64,000 nucleotides of DNA from Ipomoea triloba (taxonomy: Eukaryota; Streptophyta; Magnoliopsida; Solanales; Convolvulaceae). Below, in pieces: positions 22,081 through 33,804 of the stretch. Each line of letters starts with the position of its first letter. Position 1 is the stretch's first letter. The DNA lies in the NCBI RefSeq assembly GCF_003576645.1, contig NC_044919.1, positions 20,884,529 to 20,948,528 on the forward strand, read 5' to 3'. The position numbers and the translations under genes are program-made. The notes under the pieces are model-generated. The model worked only from the letters and a program-made list of their open reading frames with translations, searched no databases and had not been told where the DNA came from.

Positions 22081-22429
22081 ATGAGATTCTTACATATTCA
22101 TGGTTGCACATTACTTATAAATAATCACATATATGTACATTATAAGATAAAATCACATATAGATATTTATGTCCACAAATGGGTATTAAAATACTTAGCT
22201 TTTAATACGATTGTTTGACAATTTAATGGTGATTCAATTCCTTCTCAGCATGTGTACCATCCAGAAAACTCATAGCAAATTCATAGACGCAGCGGCTCCG
22301 GTACAGAAGCAACAGCAGAGTTCTTCAAAATGGAATCACAAGATCTACAGTAAAAAATTCCTCCATAACGAAATCAATGGAAGTAATAAGAAAATTGTGT
22401 GATTTGTATTTCAGGTTTCTATCATCACA

Positions 22430-22548
22430 TCATTTTATTAATAGTTTGCCCAAAAATTTATTCCAGTAAACTGTTGCTTCTTCTGGTGTTGGAAAAGTCC
22501 AGATGTGAGGCTTAGCTTGGCCCTGCTTCTTCGAAGCGTCCTCCACTT
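22430..22548 (-). pseudogene. Unidentified host-like terminal exon
   Basis: On the minus strand, after an acceptor CCTGCAG, a frame of about 39 codons reads KPHIWTFPTPEEATVYWNKF and ends KLLIK and a TGA at 22432-22430. Composition and the splice site look like a real exon, possibly the last exon of a gene whose remainder is absent. I do not recognise the family. Sequence at 22,608-22,735 could be a neighbouring exon. Confidence 0.35.
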
Positions 22549-22607
22549 CTGCAGGTTATTTAGTTTTTAGTCACAAACAATAAAAATCACTACATCAGGT
22601 GTGCACT

Positions 22608-22735
22608 TCCGTCTTGGCATATCGATCGAAAGTTTCTCGTTCATTAATTGTTATAGATCCAGACTGTTCAACCAAATAGTTAATCCTATCAATAACTGGA
22701 CTTGGGGCATTAGTTGCCTAATTTCAATTGAGGCT
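22608..22735 (-). pseudogene. Unidentified exon-like frame
   Basis: The minus strand carries APSPVIDRINYLVEQSGS, then ERETFDRYAKTEVHT and a stop. It lies just upstream of the exon-like piece at 22430-22548. A link between the two would need alternative splicing around the stop or decay. Product unknown. The remainder to 23,339 shows nothing I recognise. Confidence 0.25.
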
Positions 22736-23339
22736 CCCCTCAATTGCAGCACTCAGGTGTCCACTCCATGTGATTAACAATTCATAAACAACAAATAACG
22801 TGATGATTGACTTGACTTAGCGTTGAGATTCAATCAAGAAGAATGTCATCTCACTCAGTTTAACTTTTTGGATCTTCTCAAGATGTATCTTGATTTTTGT
22901 TGTGTAATTCCAAATTCTCTAAAAAGATCTTTAACAAAATAACTATCTTGAACTTTAGTTGAACTATCAGTTTCATTGGTTCAATCTTCAATACTTTGAG
23001 TTTGTCATGAGACTTACTTGAACTAACTCTTGATCTTAGTACAAACTCTATCTACTTAAGTATAAGGATTGAACTAAACTTGAGCAACTGTTTTGTTCCG
23101 GTGTTTGGTTGGATCAAGAAATAGAAATGGAATCTATATTATATATAAAATAAAATCATCCTATTTCATTTTCCTACCCAAACTTTTGTAGTCAATTAAT
23201 TAAATTTTTATTTGTCAAATAATTAATAAAGTTTATTTGGTAAGAAAATGTAAAATGAAAATTAACTAATATCTATTAATTGGTAATATTAATTGTTTCT
23301 ATATTCATGTATCAATACTATCAATAAAAGTAGGGTCAC

Positions 23340-23781
23340 ACTTGTGTGAGACCATCTCACGGATCCTTATTTGTGAGACGGGTCGGGTCGGCTCGAAGCA
23401 CCATGCAAACGTCACACTTATATGTGCAAATGTCATACTTATATGCTCAAATATAATACTAATCAGAAATACAATTTTTGTTACATATAATCGAAAAAAT
23501 ATTACATTTTCCATAATAAGTAATGTTGACAAGTTTTACTTACTTATAAGGGAAAATATAATACTTTTGAGGAAAAATGTAATACTTTTAAATCGAAATG
23601 TAAAAGTATTGTATTTTCCCTTAAAAGTATTACATTTACCCTTATAAGTAACAAACTTTTTATTCCTGATTAGTATTGCATTTGAGCATATATGTATGAC
23701 ATTTGTGCGTATGAGTGTTACATTTACAGCTTGACCCGACCCGGCCCTACTCGTCTCACGGTGAGACGGTCTCACACAAGT
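23340..23781. mobile_element. Foldback MITE with GTGTGAGAC ends
   Basis: The left arm starts ACTTGTGTGAGACCATCTCA and includes GTGAGACGGGTCGGGTCGG. The right arm carries the complements CCGACCCGGCCC and GAGACGGTCTCACACAAGT. Inner TCATACTTATATGC and GCATATATGTATGAC blocks pair as well, so most of the 442 bp can fold back. A short relative is at 47300-47423. Non-coding; open frames on both strands merely reflect the symmetry. Confidence 0.8.
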
Positions 23782-24045
23782 TTTTGTCATAAAAGTAAAA
23801 TCCTCCCCTTCAACTTTCCCGTCCAAACTAATATTATTAATTAATTAATAAAAAATATTAATAAAGCTTATTTAGTAACAAAATTTTATTTGCCAAATTC
23901 TGAGAATAATTAAACCATTGTAATTATGAGAATAATGGAAACAAATTATGCGTAATAAATAAGAAAATTTATTGAAAATTCTGCGTAATTTTATAAGAAA
24001 TAATAATTTATTAATTATTATTTACACCAATAATAATAATTCAAA

Positions 24046-24107
<62 letters not shown>
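24046..24107. repeat. (AT)n microsatellite
   Basis: About 30 AT dinucleotides. It is followed by 'actattaacaaaaataaaatc' and ATTCCCGCTTAAAC, a sequence similar to the unit starts of the 26,941-31,462 array and perhaps a Helitron-like 5' end. Confidence 0.9.
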
Positions 24108-24108
<1 letters not shown>

Positions 24109-24359
24109 TATTAACAAAAATAAAATCATCCTTTGTGAAATTCCCGCTTAAACAATATTAAAGACAAAATGGAAAAAAAAACTGATATTACTAATTGATT
24201 GAAAATATAAAAAGATCCTATTGGAAAAGGAAACGGAAATTAGGCAAATTAGAAATGGAAAAGGATATTACTAATTGACCAAAAATTATTGAAAAAAACT
24301 TTTAAAAAAAGTTAATTACACTTTCATTTTGAAAAATTATACAGATTTATAGTTCTCAC

Positions 24360-25280
24360 CTTCTCCACCTATAAATACATTCTTCATTTTGCACTACCTC
24401 CCTAGCTCTCTCCTCTTCCCATGCTGGTGACTCTCTCATTCCCTTCTTCCATTGCCCAATAAGAAATCATATTACAACTTTATAAATTGATATGTAATAT
24501 GCATTATTATATAATAGTTGGTACTATATTTACTTTTTAAATTATTTCTCATTTATTTTTTCTATATTTATTTTAATAATAATATAATTGTCTAAATCAT
24601 ATTACAATATCACTTTATGGTAATAATTAATTGTCTTAGCAGAAAGCCACTGTAAACCACTGTGAGAACGCCAAGGTCTTCACCAATCTGGCGGTGTGCA
24701 AAGAGAAATCCATGTAGTTGTAGGAAGAAATTCACATGTCGAGTACGCAGAAGTGGGGCAGGAACTGGAAAACGAGGTTCGTGTGGAAGAAGAAAAAGTT
24801 GGCAAAGGAGCACAAATTTAAGAAGATCGGAGTTCATGTGGATGAAATCAATGTTTCATGCCATATTTTCTATATTTGATTTTGAAGTAATTATTACATT
24901 TTATATTAATTTATCTTATGTAAGATATTGTATGACATCTTTTATATGCTTTCCTCTCCTTTTTCTTTTTCTTTTTATCCTTTTTTTAAATGCCTAATAA
25001 TTCTCATAAATAATTATTAATAATTGTAAATTTAAATTAGGTAATTATTAATAATTAATTATTAAGGTTGATGGATACCCCGACTAGGGTACCCGATCTA
25101 AGAAGATCGGTATTGGGAGCCCGCTGGCTGACCGAGCAGGAACGGATATGTAGCTCGAGTTATTTAAATCTGTGTGGCTTAGTCCAGGTAGGCAGTCAGG
25201 AGTTCGTGCCCGACCGGGTGCACTTTGAAAGGCGGTTACCTGGCGCAAAATTAGGAAGCTCGAGGAGAGATTTGTGAATT
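24360..25280 (+). other. Transcription-unit-like island of unknown nature
   Basis: A TATA-like CCTATAAATAC at about 24,370 is followed by an acceptor-like TGTCTTAGCAG at 24,643. Next comes a G/A-rich frame with TVNHCENAKVFTNLAVCKEK, a stop, and then TQKWGRNWKTRFVWKKKK. A second, GC-richer island at 25,066-25,277 encodes 69 codons with VGSQEFVPDRVHFERRLPG. Neither is recognised. They could be leftovers of a transposon-captured gene. The pieces are short and have stops between them. Confidence 0.3.
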
Positions 25281-25367
25281 TTGCTTTAATCAGGGTTTGG
25301 TAACTTCCATGTCAGTTGTGCAGCCCTAAAATGCCTTCCTTAGTGATATTTGTTAAGAATTTTACTT

Positions 25368-25501
25368 GGAAGGGAGTGGGTTCGAGCCTTAGTGGAGGTG
25401 ACTGTTGACTCTTTGTGCTTCAGTAGGTTGAGAAAGTAGCTATGAACAGATACTACACTGTAACAGAGTCAGTAGTACTCAAAAAAAAAGTTATACGTAG
25501 T
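25368..25501 (+). mobile_element. 5'-truncated SINE with 20-bp target duplication
   Basis: ATTTGTTAAGAATTTTACTT occurs at 25348-25367 and again at 25502-25521. Between them are the B-box-like GGGTTCGAGCCTT, the body TAGGTTGAGAAAGTAGC, AACAGATACTACACTGTAAC and an A-rich tail with a short extra segment. The A-box half is missing, so this copy was 5'-truncated on insertion. Confidence 0.9.
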
Positions 25502-25679
25502 ATTTGTTAAGAATTTTACTTATTTCCTTGAATAGACTTATTATTCTTGTATAAATACCCTCCTAGGGTCACATTGTAAGGGAGCTCATTCTCTCTCTCG
25601 ATTTGGAATACACGTATAATTATTCTCTCTTTAAAGTTTGAATATTCTTCTTTAAGTTCTACGGTAGTGTTGGCCAGCC

Positions 25680-26370
25680 GAAACAGTTGTCTCACAGCTG
25701 TCCACGTGTCCAAATCAACGAATCATATGTAATTTTTAAAAAACGACGCGGTGGCATTTTTGTAAATAACTCAAACTTTGGTGTAAGTAATTGTGTTATA
25801 AGTGCACCTAGTTTCACTTACAAGTGCACCTATTTTCGCACCTATTTTCACTTACAAGTGCAATTAATTTACCTGGTTAATATTCATGCACTTGGGTGCA
25901 ACATAGGTGTACCTAATTATAACATTAGGTGCACCTAGTTATAACATTAGGTGCACTTAGTATTGATGCTCAATGTACAATTCATTGCACCTGTAATACA
26001 TTTTACTTGCATCTGCAATACATTTTACTTGCATTTGTGCACTATTTTCACTTACAAGTGCAAGTAATTTACCTTGTTAACATTCATGCACATGGGTGCA
26101 CCTAATTATAACATTAGGTGCACCTAGTTATAACATTAGGTGCACTTAGTATTGATGCTCAGTGTACATTTACTTGCACTTGTAATACATTTTACTTGCA
26201 CTTGTGCACCTATTTTCACTTACAAGTGCAAGTAATTTACCTTGTTAACATTTATGCACCTGGATGCACCTAGGTGCACCTAGTTATAACGTTAGGTGCA
26301 ACTACATCCTGAACACGTGGCGCGTTGCGATTCGTCCACAGTTCTCTCCAGGACGGCTCGTACGCACCTG
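25680..26370. repeat. TGCACCT minisatellite element with inverted flanks
   Basis: The core consists of GTGCACCTAGTTATAACATT and ACTTACAAGTGCA words. A larger unit of about 240 bases is repeated (25,818 onward and 26,048 onward). Flanks look inverted: 'cagctgtccacgtgtccaaa' on the left and 'gaacacgtggcgcg...tccacagtt' on the right. This points to a non-autonomous transposon with a satellite core. No coding sequence is present. Confidence 0.65.
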
Positions 26371-26380
26371 AACGCGATCC

Positions 26381-26433
<53 letters not shown>
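26381..26433. repeat. (TA)n(GT)n compound microsatellite
   Basis: About 8 TA units run directly into about 18 TG units. Confidence 0.95.
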
Positions 26434-26435
<2 letters not shown>

Positions 26436-26684
26436 TTAACTGACGATTTCGAACTCAATTAACCATTAATTAAATTTTTTAAAAAGCTTTAATCATTAAC
26501 CGAACCGGAAAAGTTCAGGTAACCTGTTAACCGATAATTTTAAACTCAATTAACCGTTAACCAAAATTTTAAAAAACATTTAACCATTAACCGAAGCGAA
26601 AAAGTTAAGTTAAAAAACGATTAACCGAACTTCGTCGGTTTGATCATTAACCGAAAATTTACCAAAGTTTACACACCCATAATC
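26434..26684. mobile_element. hAT-like end with TTAACCGA repeats
   Basis: Repeated CATTAACCGA, GTTAACCGATAATTTTAAAC and AACCGAACC words lead to an end TTTACACACCCATA, which reads TATGGGTGTGTAAA on the other strand. This is the usual look of a hAT subterminal region. The opposite end is not visible and the left side fades into the microsatellite. Confidence 0.4.
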
Positions 26685-26901
26685 AAGACAAGCATGTGGA
26701 TGTTGCATACTTTCACATAAAACAAATTATATATGTTTATTTAACTAAAAGAAAAGAAATTGAGATTTCATTAATTTTTTTAGTCAATTAACACACACTA
26801 CATTTAATGACAGACAAACAAACTTTAGTACTTTACATTTTAGTTTTTAAAATAATATGTAGGAAGTAATATGGTGGTGGAAGGCATTGTCCCAATATCA
26901 A

Positions 26902-26939
<38 letters not shown>

Positions 26940-27028
26940 GTCTATACTATTCATAAAAACAATATCCTCAACTTTAACTTCCCGCCCAAAACACTCATAT
27001 GCTATTAAGGTTTCTGTAATATTGTAAA

Positions 27029-28227
27029 GGCTAAAGTGTCACCCCGCACCATGAACCATATTCGATTATTCATGCCGCACCCTGATATTTCATAACGTAT
27101 ATATTGAGCTACGAACCAAAATTTTTTTTTTCACCTAGCATTTTTTACAAGTTATCTACAGGTTACAGGTAATAATATGCTTACATGGATTTTTTTTTCT
27201 TTTTTCTTTTTTCTTTTTTCTTCTAGCATTGTTGCTGCAGTCTATGGTATTGCGGCCGAAGCTCGATCTTTCCTATGAACTTGGATTAGGATTTCAAAAA
27301 ACTTCATAATAGTATAATACTGGTCTTATCATCCTTCAGTATGATGGAGGTGGGATTGGAGAAATTATAACTTGCAGTTGGTCGCTAGATTAGGTGCAAT
27401 GTACGCCGGTGATCCTTTCCGTTAAACCCCTGTCCTGCTTCAACTTTTTATTCTTTTTTTTTTTTTTAAACAAAAAGGGAGAATCATATAACAGTTTAAA
27501 ACTTCTAAGTTAACAAAAATAAAAGAATCAAAACATTGAAAATCCAAAACAACTCTTTGCCCATGTAAACAAGAAATACAGAAAAAAGAAAGGTAGAATA
27601 TAAGGCAGTAAATCTGCATATCATCATCAAAATCATTGTTCTTTAAAAATTAGAAACACTTTCTTTGCACAATTGATGGACCAGACTCATCCTACATATG
27701 CATTTTTTTTACCCATACCCACCATAACACCTGTGTGATGGGGGCAACCAACAATGCTAGGGAACACAGCCCATGGAGCATCATTTCCAGCAAACCCAAC
27801 CTTGACCATTCCTATACCATTGTCACAGACGAGTGGCTGAATATCCTCTCCCTCTGACATCTTATGCTACCTCCTTTGTGAAGGTGGAAACTGGAGAGAG
27901 AAAGACGAGAGATAGACAAAGCTGTGAGGGAATCGGAGCTTGAAACTCTGCGCTTCTCTCTGTCCTGCTTCAATTAGAGTTTGGGGGAATAGGGTAAACC
28001 TTTTTTTTTTTAATTCCTCCAAAACAAATAAAAAAGCTTACATGGACTGAAAAATAAAGCCACATCAGCTTATTACCATGCCATGTCATCACCAAAACTG
28101 GGAAACCTGTAAAAAATTCTAAACGAAAAAAAAAAATTAGTTTGTGGCTCGATATATACATTATGAAAGATCATGGTGCGGCATGAATAAGTGGATATGG
28201 TTCAGGGTGCTAGATGACACTTTAGCC
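27029..28227. mobile_element. Pack-MULE carrying an actin gene fragment
   Basis: The ends GGCTAAAGTGTCACC and its complement GATGACACTTTAGCC open inverted repeats of about 90 bp. A perfect 9-bp repeat TATTGTAAA flanks the element (27020-27028 and 28228-28236), the Mutator-like signature length. The target is a unit of the 250-bp array, so the intact sibling units show the empty site directly. The interior holds an actin coding fragment on the minus strand plus likely actin 5' leader. It has no transposase. Confidence 0.9.
27687..27860 (-). pseudogene. Captured actin N-terminal coding fragment
   Basis: The minus-strand ATG at 27860 gives [32 protein letters not shown] and [10 protein letters not shown]. 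This matches the conserved start of plant actin (nucleotide-binding loop region) over about 57 residues, until a TGA where actin continues with DEAQ. Several normally invariant residues are changed, such as R to W in DAPRAVF and R to C in VGRP. Plant actin genes usually have an intron near codon 20, but here the frame runs straight through that point. It is only a fragment and cannot make functional actin. Confidence 0.9.
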
Positions 28228-29648
28228 TATTGTAAAATATGTTAATACAATTCCAATTCGTAATACAATTGTACATTAAAATATGATAATATACAATTCC
28301 TAACAAAATATATTCTTCCCTACGTTCCTATTCGTAATACAATTCTAGATTAAAATTAGTAATCGTAATAATACAGTACATATATCTCTCTGCAATGCAA
28401 TCTATACTATTAATAAAAACAATATCCTTACCTCTAACTTTCTTCCCAAAACACTATTATGCTATTAAGGTCTCTGTAATATTGTAAAATATGGTAATAC
28501 AATTCGAATTCGTAATACAATTGTACATTAAAATATGATAATACAATTCCTAAGAAAATATATTCTTCCCTACGTTCCTATTTGTAATACAATTCTAGAT
28601 TAAAATTACTAATCGTAATAAAACAGTACATATATTTCTCTGCAATGCAATCTATACTATTAATCTATACTATTAAAAAAATGAAATATCCTCATCTTTA
28701 ACTTCCCGTCCAAAACACTGATATGCTATTAAGGTTTCTGTAATATTGTAAAATATGGTAATACAATTTCTATTCGTAATACAATTGTACATTAAAATAT
28801 TGTAATACAACTCCGATGAAAATATATTATTTCCTATGTTCCAATTCGTAATACAATTCTAGATTAAAATTAGTAACCGTAATAATACAGTACGTATATT
28901 TCTCTGCAATGCAATCTATACTATTAATAAAAACAATATCCTCAACATTAACCTTCCGCCCAAAACACTCCTATACTGTTAAGGTTTCTGTAATATTGTA
29001 AAATATGGTAATACAATTTCTATTCATAATACAATTGTACATTAAAATATGGTAATACCACTCCTAAGAAAATATATTATTTCATACGTTTCAATTCGTA
29101 ATACAATTCTAGACTAAAATTTGTAATTGTAATAATATAGTACATATATTTCTCTGCAATGCAATCTAGACTATTAATAAAAACAATATCCTTAACTCTA
29201 ACTTTCCGCCCAAAACACTCCTATGCTATTAAAGTTTCTGTAATATTGTAAAATATGGTAATACAATTCGTATTCGTAATACAATTGTACATTAAAATAT
29301 AATAATACAATTCCTAAGAAAATATATTCTTCCCTACGTTCCTATTAGTAATACAGTTCTAGATTAAAATTACCAATCGTAATAATACAATACATATATT
29401 TCTCTGCAATGCAATCTATACTATTTATACTATTAATAAAAACAATATCCTCATCTTTAACTTCCCGCCCAAAACACTCATATGCTATTAAGGTTTTTGT
29501 AATATTCTAAAATATGGTAATACAATTCCTATTCGCAATACAATTGTACATTAAAATATGGTAATATAACTCCTAAGAAAATATATAATTTCCTACGTTC
29601 CAATTCGTAATACAATTCTAGATTAAAATTAGTAATCGTAATAATACA

Positions 29649-30955
29649 TGATAAGCACCAAGAATGGTCTATTTTTAGGGTCATTTACGGGCTAGAATTG
29701 TATTGTTTATTACCCATTTCATAAGAATATCACGCATTTAGACTCAGATGTGACCAAAACTTCTAACGAGAGTATGGAAGATGTTTTTAAGCTATTCTAC
29801 AGCCAAAAGGAAGACTTAAGGCCAAAACTGAGCAGAAAATGAAGAAGTCATGAAGCAGGAACCTCCCACGCAGCCTCACACGCGTGTGGAGGGGCGTGGA
29901 ATCATTCCAGTAGCTCCCCACGCCCTCCACCATGCGTGTGAAAGGATTGCGGAACAATTTCTTCAGGGCTCGACGCGTCGAGAGCCCTGTTTCAGCCCTA
30001 AAAATCTGCTGCGGGAAAAAGTCTATCTTGCCCCTATTTTGTTCCCCTTATATAAGGCTCATTATTTCAGACTTTTGGAGAGGGGGAGGCACCCAAATAA
30101 TCTTAGATCTAGTTTTCTTTTCTCAATTTCTTCCCCTTTGGGGAGGAAGACAAATACTCCTCCTTAGGTTAGCTTAGCTTAGTGTAGAAGATGAAGATCA
30201 TGTAGATTCAAAGCTTTCTTAGGTAATATACTCTTTATGTTATAAAGTTTGCTCTTTTACATTCTTGCTTTGCTTGTTTTGTTGATTTAATGCTTTCTAT
30301 GTTAGAGTAGAGTAGTTTGGGTGTGTGTGCCCTTGTTAACCTATGGATTGATGCTTAGATTTTATCTTATGATCTTGAGTATTGTGGGAGTATGATTGAT
30401 GTTTATGGATGATGTTGTTCAATCTTTGCTTCTATTTCCAGCCGGGGTAGTTAGTAAACCGAGTGGAAGTGAGAGAGTGCGTGATAGCGGCCTCTCACGA
30501 GCCCAACTCATCTATATCTCCACTCTTAATCCGAAAGGATGAGATCCGAGAGGAGTGGTAGGCTAGGTGTTCGATAAAATGCCTCAACCGAATGAGGATT
30601 AAGAGTCCGAGTGTGACGCCACTCGGTACCAATACCGTGACTCCCTAGTTCAATCCCGAAACCCAATTCCAAGCTACCTACGATAATCAATCCTTTGGCT
30701 TAGCATTGGCATGCATCCCCTTCTTTTACTTTTTGTATTTTCCATCTTATTTTACCTTCAAAACCCTTCACAAAACCAACCATGAACAAAACCTCTCCCT
30801 ACGATTCTTGCAACTCTTACCTTTCAACCTCATAAATGCCAACATAAATTTGATTCCCATTCGCTATCCTTGAGAGACATGACACTCGGGGAATTTTCCT
30901 CGTTTTAACACCCTACCACCTTCACATTCACCTCACCACTAAACACACAACATCA
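29649..30955 (+). mobile_element. Solo LTR, 1.3 kb
   Basis: The insertion starts TGATAAGCACCAAG and ends AACACACAACATCA. It is flanked by ATACA (29644-29648) and ATACT (30956-30960), a 5-bp target duplication with one change. It splits unit 6 of the 250-bp array, so the borders are confirmed by sibling units. A TATA-like CCTTATATAAGG lies near 30,050, and GC-rich CACGCGTGTGGAGG words lie upstream. No internal retrotransposon domain is present, as expected after LTR-LTR recombination. An open frame of 105 codons at 29,850-30,167 is probably chance. Confidence 0.8.
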
Positions 30956-31462
30956 ATACTGTACATATATTTCTATGCAATGCAATCTATACTATTAATA
31001 AAAAAATATCCTCATCTTTAACTTTCCACCCAAAACACTAATATGCTATTAAGGTTTCTGTAATATTGTAAAATATGGTAATACAATTTCTATTCGTAAT
31101 ACAATTATACATTAAAATATGGTAATACCACTCCTAAGAAAATATATTATTTCATACGTTCCAATTCGTAATACAATTCTAGATTGAAATTTGTAATTGT
31201 AATAACACAGTACATATATTTCTCTATAATGCAATCTATACTATTAATAAAAACAATATCTTCAAGTTTAACCTTCCGCCCAAAACACTCTTATGCTATT
31301 AAGGTTTCTGTAATATTGTAAAATATGGTAATACAATTCAAATTCGTAATACAATTGTACATTAAAATATGATAATACAATTCCTAAGAAAATATATTCT
31401 TCGCTACGTTCCTATTCGTAATACAATTCTAGATTAAAATTACTAATCGTAATAATACAGTA

Positions 31463-31512
31463 CAAGTTTGAACTCTCATTACGTTGTAATAGAGTTAGTA
31501 GTACTAAGAAAA
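31463..31512 (+). mobile_element. SINE 3' tail fragment
   Basis: TTACGTTGTAATAGAGTTAG and 'tagtactaagaaaaaat' match the 3' end of the window's SINE family. The head is missing. Confidence 0.55.
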
Positions 31513-31729
31513 AATATTTCAAAAAATATTTGAAAATATTTTAAAGTTGTTTCCTTAATAAGAAAATGTTTTTTTGACATATTTTAAAAAGAGAACATCT
31601 TTCAAGGGTCTAATTGGAAAAAAATTTGAAATAAAAGTGACTAATCCTTATTTGGAGATATTTGTCAAGGAATATCTTTCCAAGGGTCGCTTGTGGATAT
31701 TTGTTGGGGATGGTGCATCATAAAATGTT

Positions 31730-32110
31730 GGGATGTGTATTGGTACACTTAGTGTAGTGCATCATAGGACATTGAGATGTGCAACCTGTGTTCATCGTAG
31801 GGTCAATTTTGTGCGACTTACGGTTTAGAGGTTTAAGGTGTGCACTTACAAAATGCTCTACACATTTGTACATCCTCAAAGTAAAAGTTGTGCATTGCTA
31901 GTAGTAAAGGTGTGCAATCTATGGGGTAGTGTTTATGCACTATGTGGTAGTATGGTTGAGCCTTGAATTGGAGGTAAAAATGTGCACTTACAAAATGTTG
32001 TACACATTTGTGCACTTTCAAAGTAAAAGTTATGCATTGCTAGTAGTAAATGTGTGCATTCTTTGGGGCCTATTGTGCATTCTGTGTCAGTATGGTTGAA
32101 CTTTGAATTG
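31730..32110. repeat. TGTGCA-rich duplicated segment
   Basis: A block with GTGCACTTACAAAATG, CACATTTGT and 'ttgctagtagtaaa' at about 31,838-31,960 recurs at about 31,980-32,110. The words resemble the minisatellites at 25,680 and near 38,780. Non-coding. Bases 32,111-32,370 contain nothing I recognise. Confidence 0.6.
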
Positions 32111-33804
32111 GAGGTCAAAGATGAAGGAGATTATATTTTGAAATTTTTTATTCACAGTCCATAATGGTGATGAGGTGATGGAGAAAGAATAGAAATTTTT
32201 AGATTTTATGCTAATTTGGTGGTTAGAGGTTTATTGTTGTTGACAAAAATACCCTAGGGGCCTAATTAGATGATTTTCCATCGTAAAATAATGCTTAATT
32301 TTTGAAAAATATGGGTTAACAAACAACCATAGATGGAGAAAAATGGACAACCTAGATTAGACCACAGATTCTCACATATAGGGTTGTGCAAAACCCGTCC
32401 TACCCGAAATACCCGCCTGAACCCAAACCCGCAACACCATAGCGGAAAGAAGTCTGAACCCGAAGTCGGATATCCGATTCACACCATTATTTGAAGAAGG
32501 GTTAAGGGTATTAGGTAGGGTTAGGATATTTCATATCCGAACCCGTCCGAAAGCCGAACTTTATATGTATGCGTGTATATGTATATATATAACGGCGTCG
32601 TTTAAGAATATATATATATATATAATCCATCAGCTAGGGTTCGTCACTTTGTTTATTTGCGCAGTCGAGACTCGAGACTCCCCTCACATTCTGTCTTCGA
32701 CTCTTCTCCATTCTCCTCCATTTTTCTGATTCTCTCAACTCTCAACTCTGATTCTCTCAGGCTCTCACTCTCTGAGACCTGTGATAGTGAGTTCTGTACT
32801 TTCCTCTCTAGTCTCTAGTCCCTCGTCCTCTCTGTGTAGACTCTGGTGGTGGTGGGAGCCCCTTCTCTGTGCAAAACTCGTCATCTGTAGTCCCAATCGC
32901 TGGTGGTCTAGGCTCGACGACAACGCAATCGGTGGTAGAAGCCCCTTGCCCGAACCCTAATTTGAAGGCTTGATTGCTTGAAGCCCTCGTTCTCAGAGGG
33001 AAAATTGAGAAAACAAGTAATTCTAATTTATTTTATATGTTCTCAATTGATCTTGCATAGTTGCCTGTTAGTCTGTTTCTCTGTTAGTCTGTTGATACTA
33101 TGATGTTGCATGAACCCTAATTGAGCCCAAATTTGTGGAGCTTTTCATATGTGTGATGAATTTGTAAAAATTCTAATATATGTTTGTAAATTTTAAATGT
33201 AACCGTATGAATAATGAATGTCGATGGTTAACTGTTGAGTAATTTTTGGGCATTTCTGTATGAATGATGATTCTAGTGGAAGCCCTATTGAGCATGTTAG
33301 CCCTAATTTTTGGGGCTTTTCATATGTGTGATGAATTTGTAAAAATTCTGATATATGTTTGTAAATTTTAAATGTAACCGTATTCTCCATATGAATGATG
33401 ATTCTAGATTTCTAGTGGAAGCCCTATTGAGCCCTAATTTGTGGGCAATGGGCAGTGCCATAAGATGATGAGAATTCGAGAAACATGAATTCCTTATTAT
33501 GGTTGCAACTTTCAAGTTAATGGTGAGAGGACCCTTAAATTGTGTATATTGTAACTTGTAAATGTATTGTAGTGTACAGTGTACTGGTGGTGGTGGAAGT
33601 CTATTGTAAATTGTCAAATGTAATTTGTAAATATTAAATGTAACTGTGTGCATTATGAATGATGATTGTTAATTGTTGAGTGATTTTGGGCATTTCTATA
33701 TGAATCGTGGAAGCCTTATCAATGTTTATATGTTGATTATGTTAATCCGTTATACTGTAATATGTTCTACTGTGATTCTGATGCTCAATTACCCATCTAT
33801 ATAA

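Larger units (their letters stand above)
26941..31462 (+). repeat. Eight-unit tandem array, ~250-bp unit
   Basis: Units begin TCTATACTATTAATAAAAAC at 26941, 28401, 28651, 28915, 29165, 29415, 30985 and 31235. Each carries CTTCCCGCCCAAAACACT and several GTAATACAATT phrases, and ends CTCTGCAATGCAA. After removing two insertions, unit length is 250-264 bp. Units 1 and 6 are split by a Pack-MULE and a solo LTR; the last unit is cut and joined to a SINE tail. The start resembles Helitron 5' ends, but no CTRR end with hairpin closes the units. Non-coding. Confidence 0.9.

Noticed and set aside
23305..23826. Open frames on both strands around 23,300-23,830
   Set aside because: The region is a foldback MITE; symmetry creates mirrored frames.
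29850..30177. Two overlapping open frames inside the solo LTR
   Set aside because: They lie across GC-rich words and the TATA region of an LTR, overlap each other in different frames, and resemble no protein.
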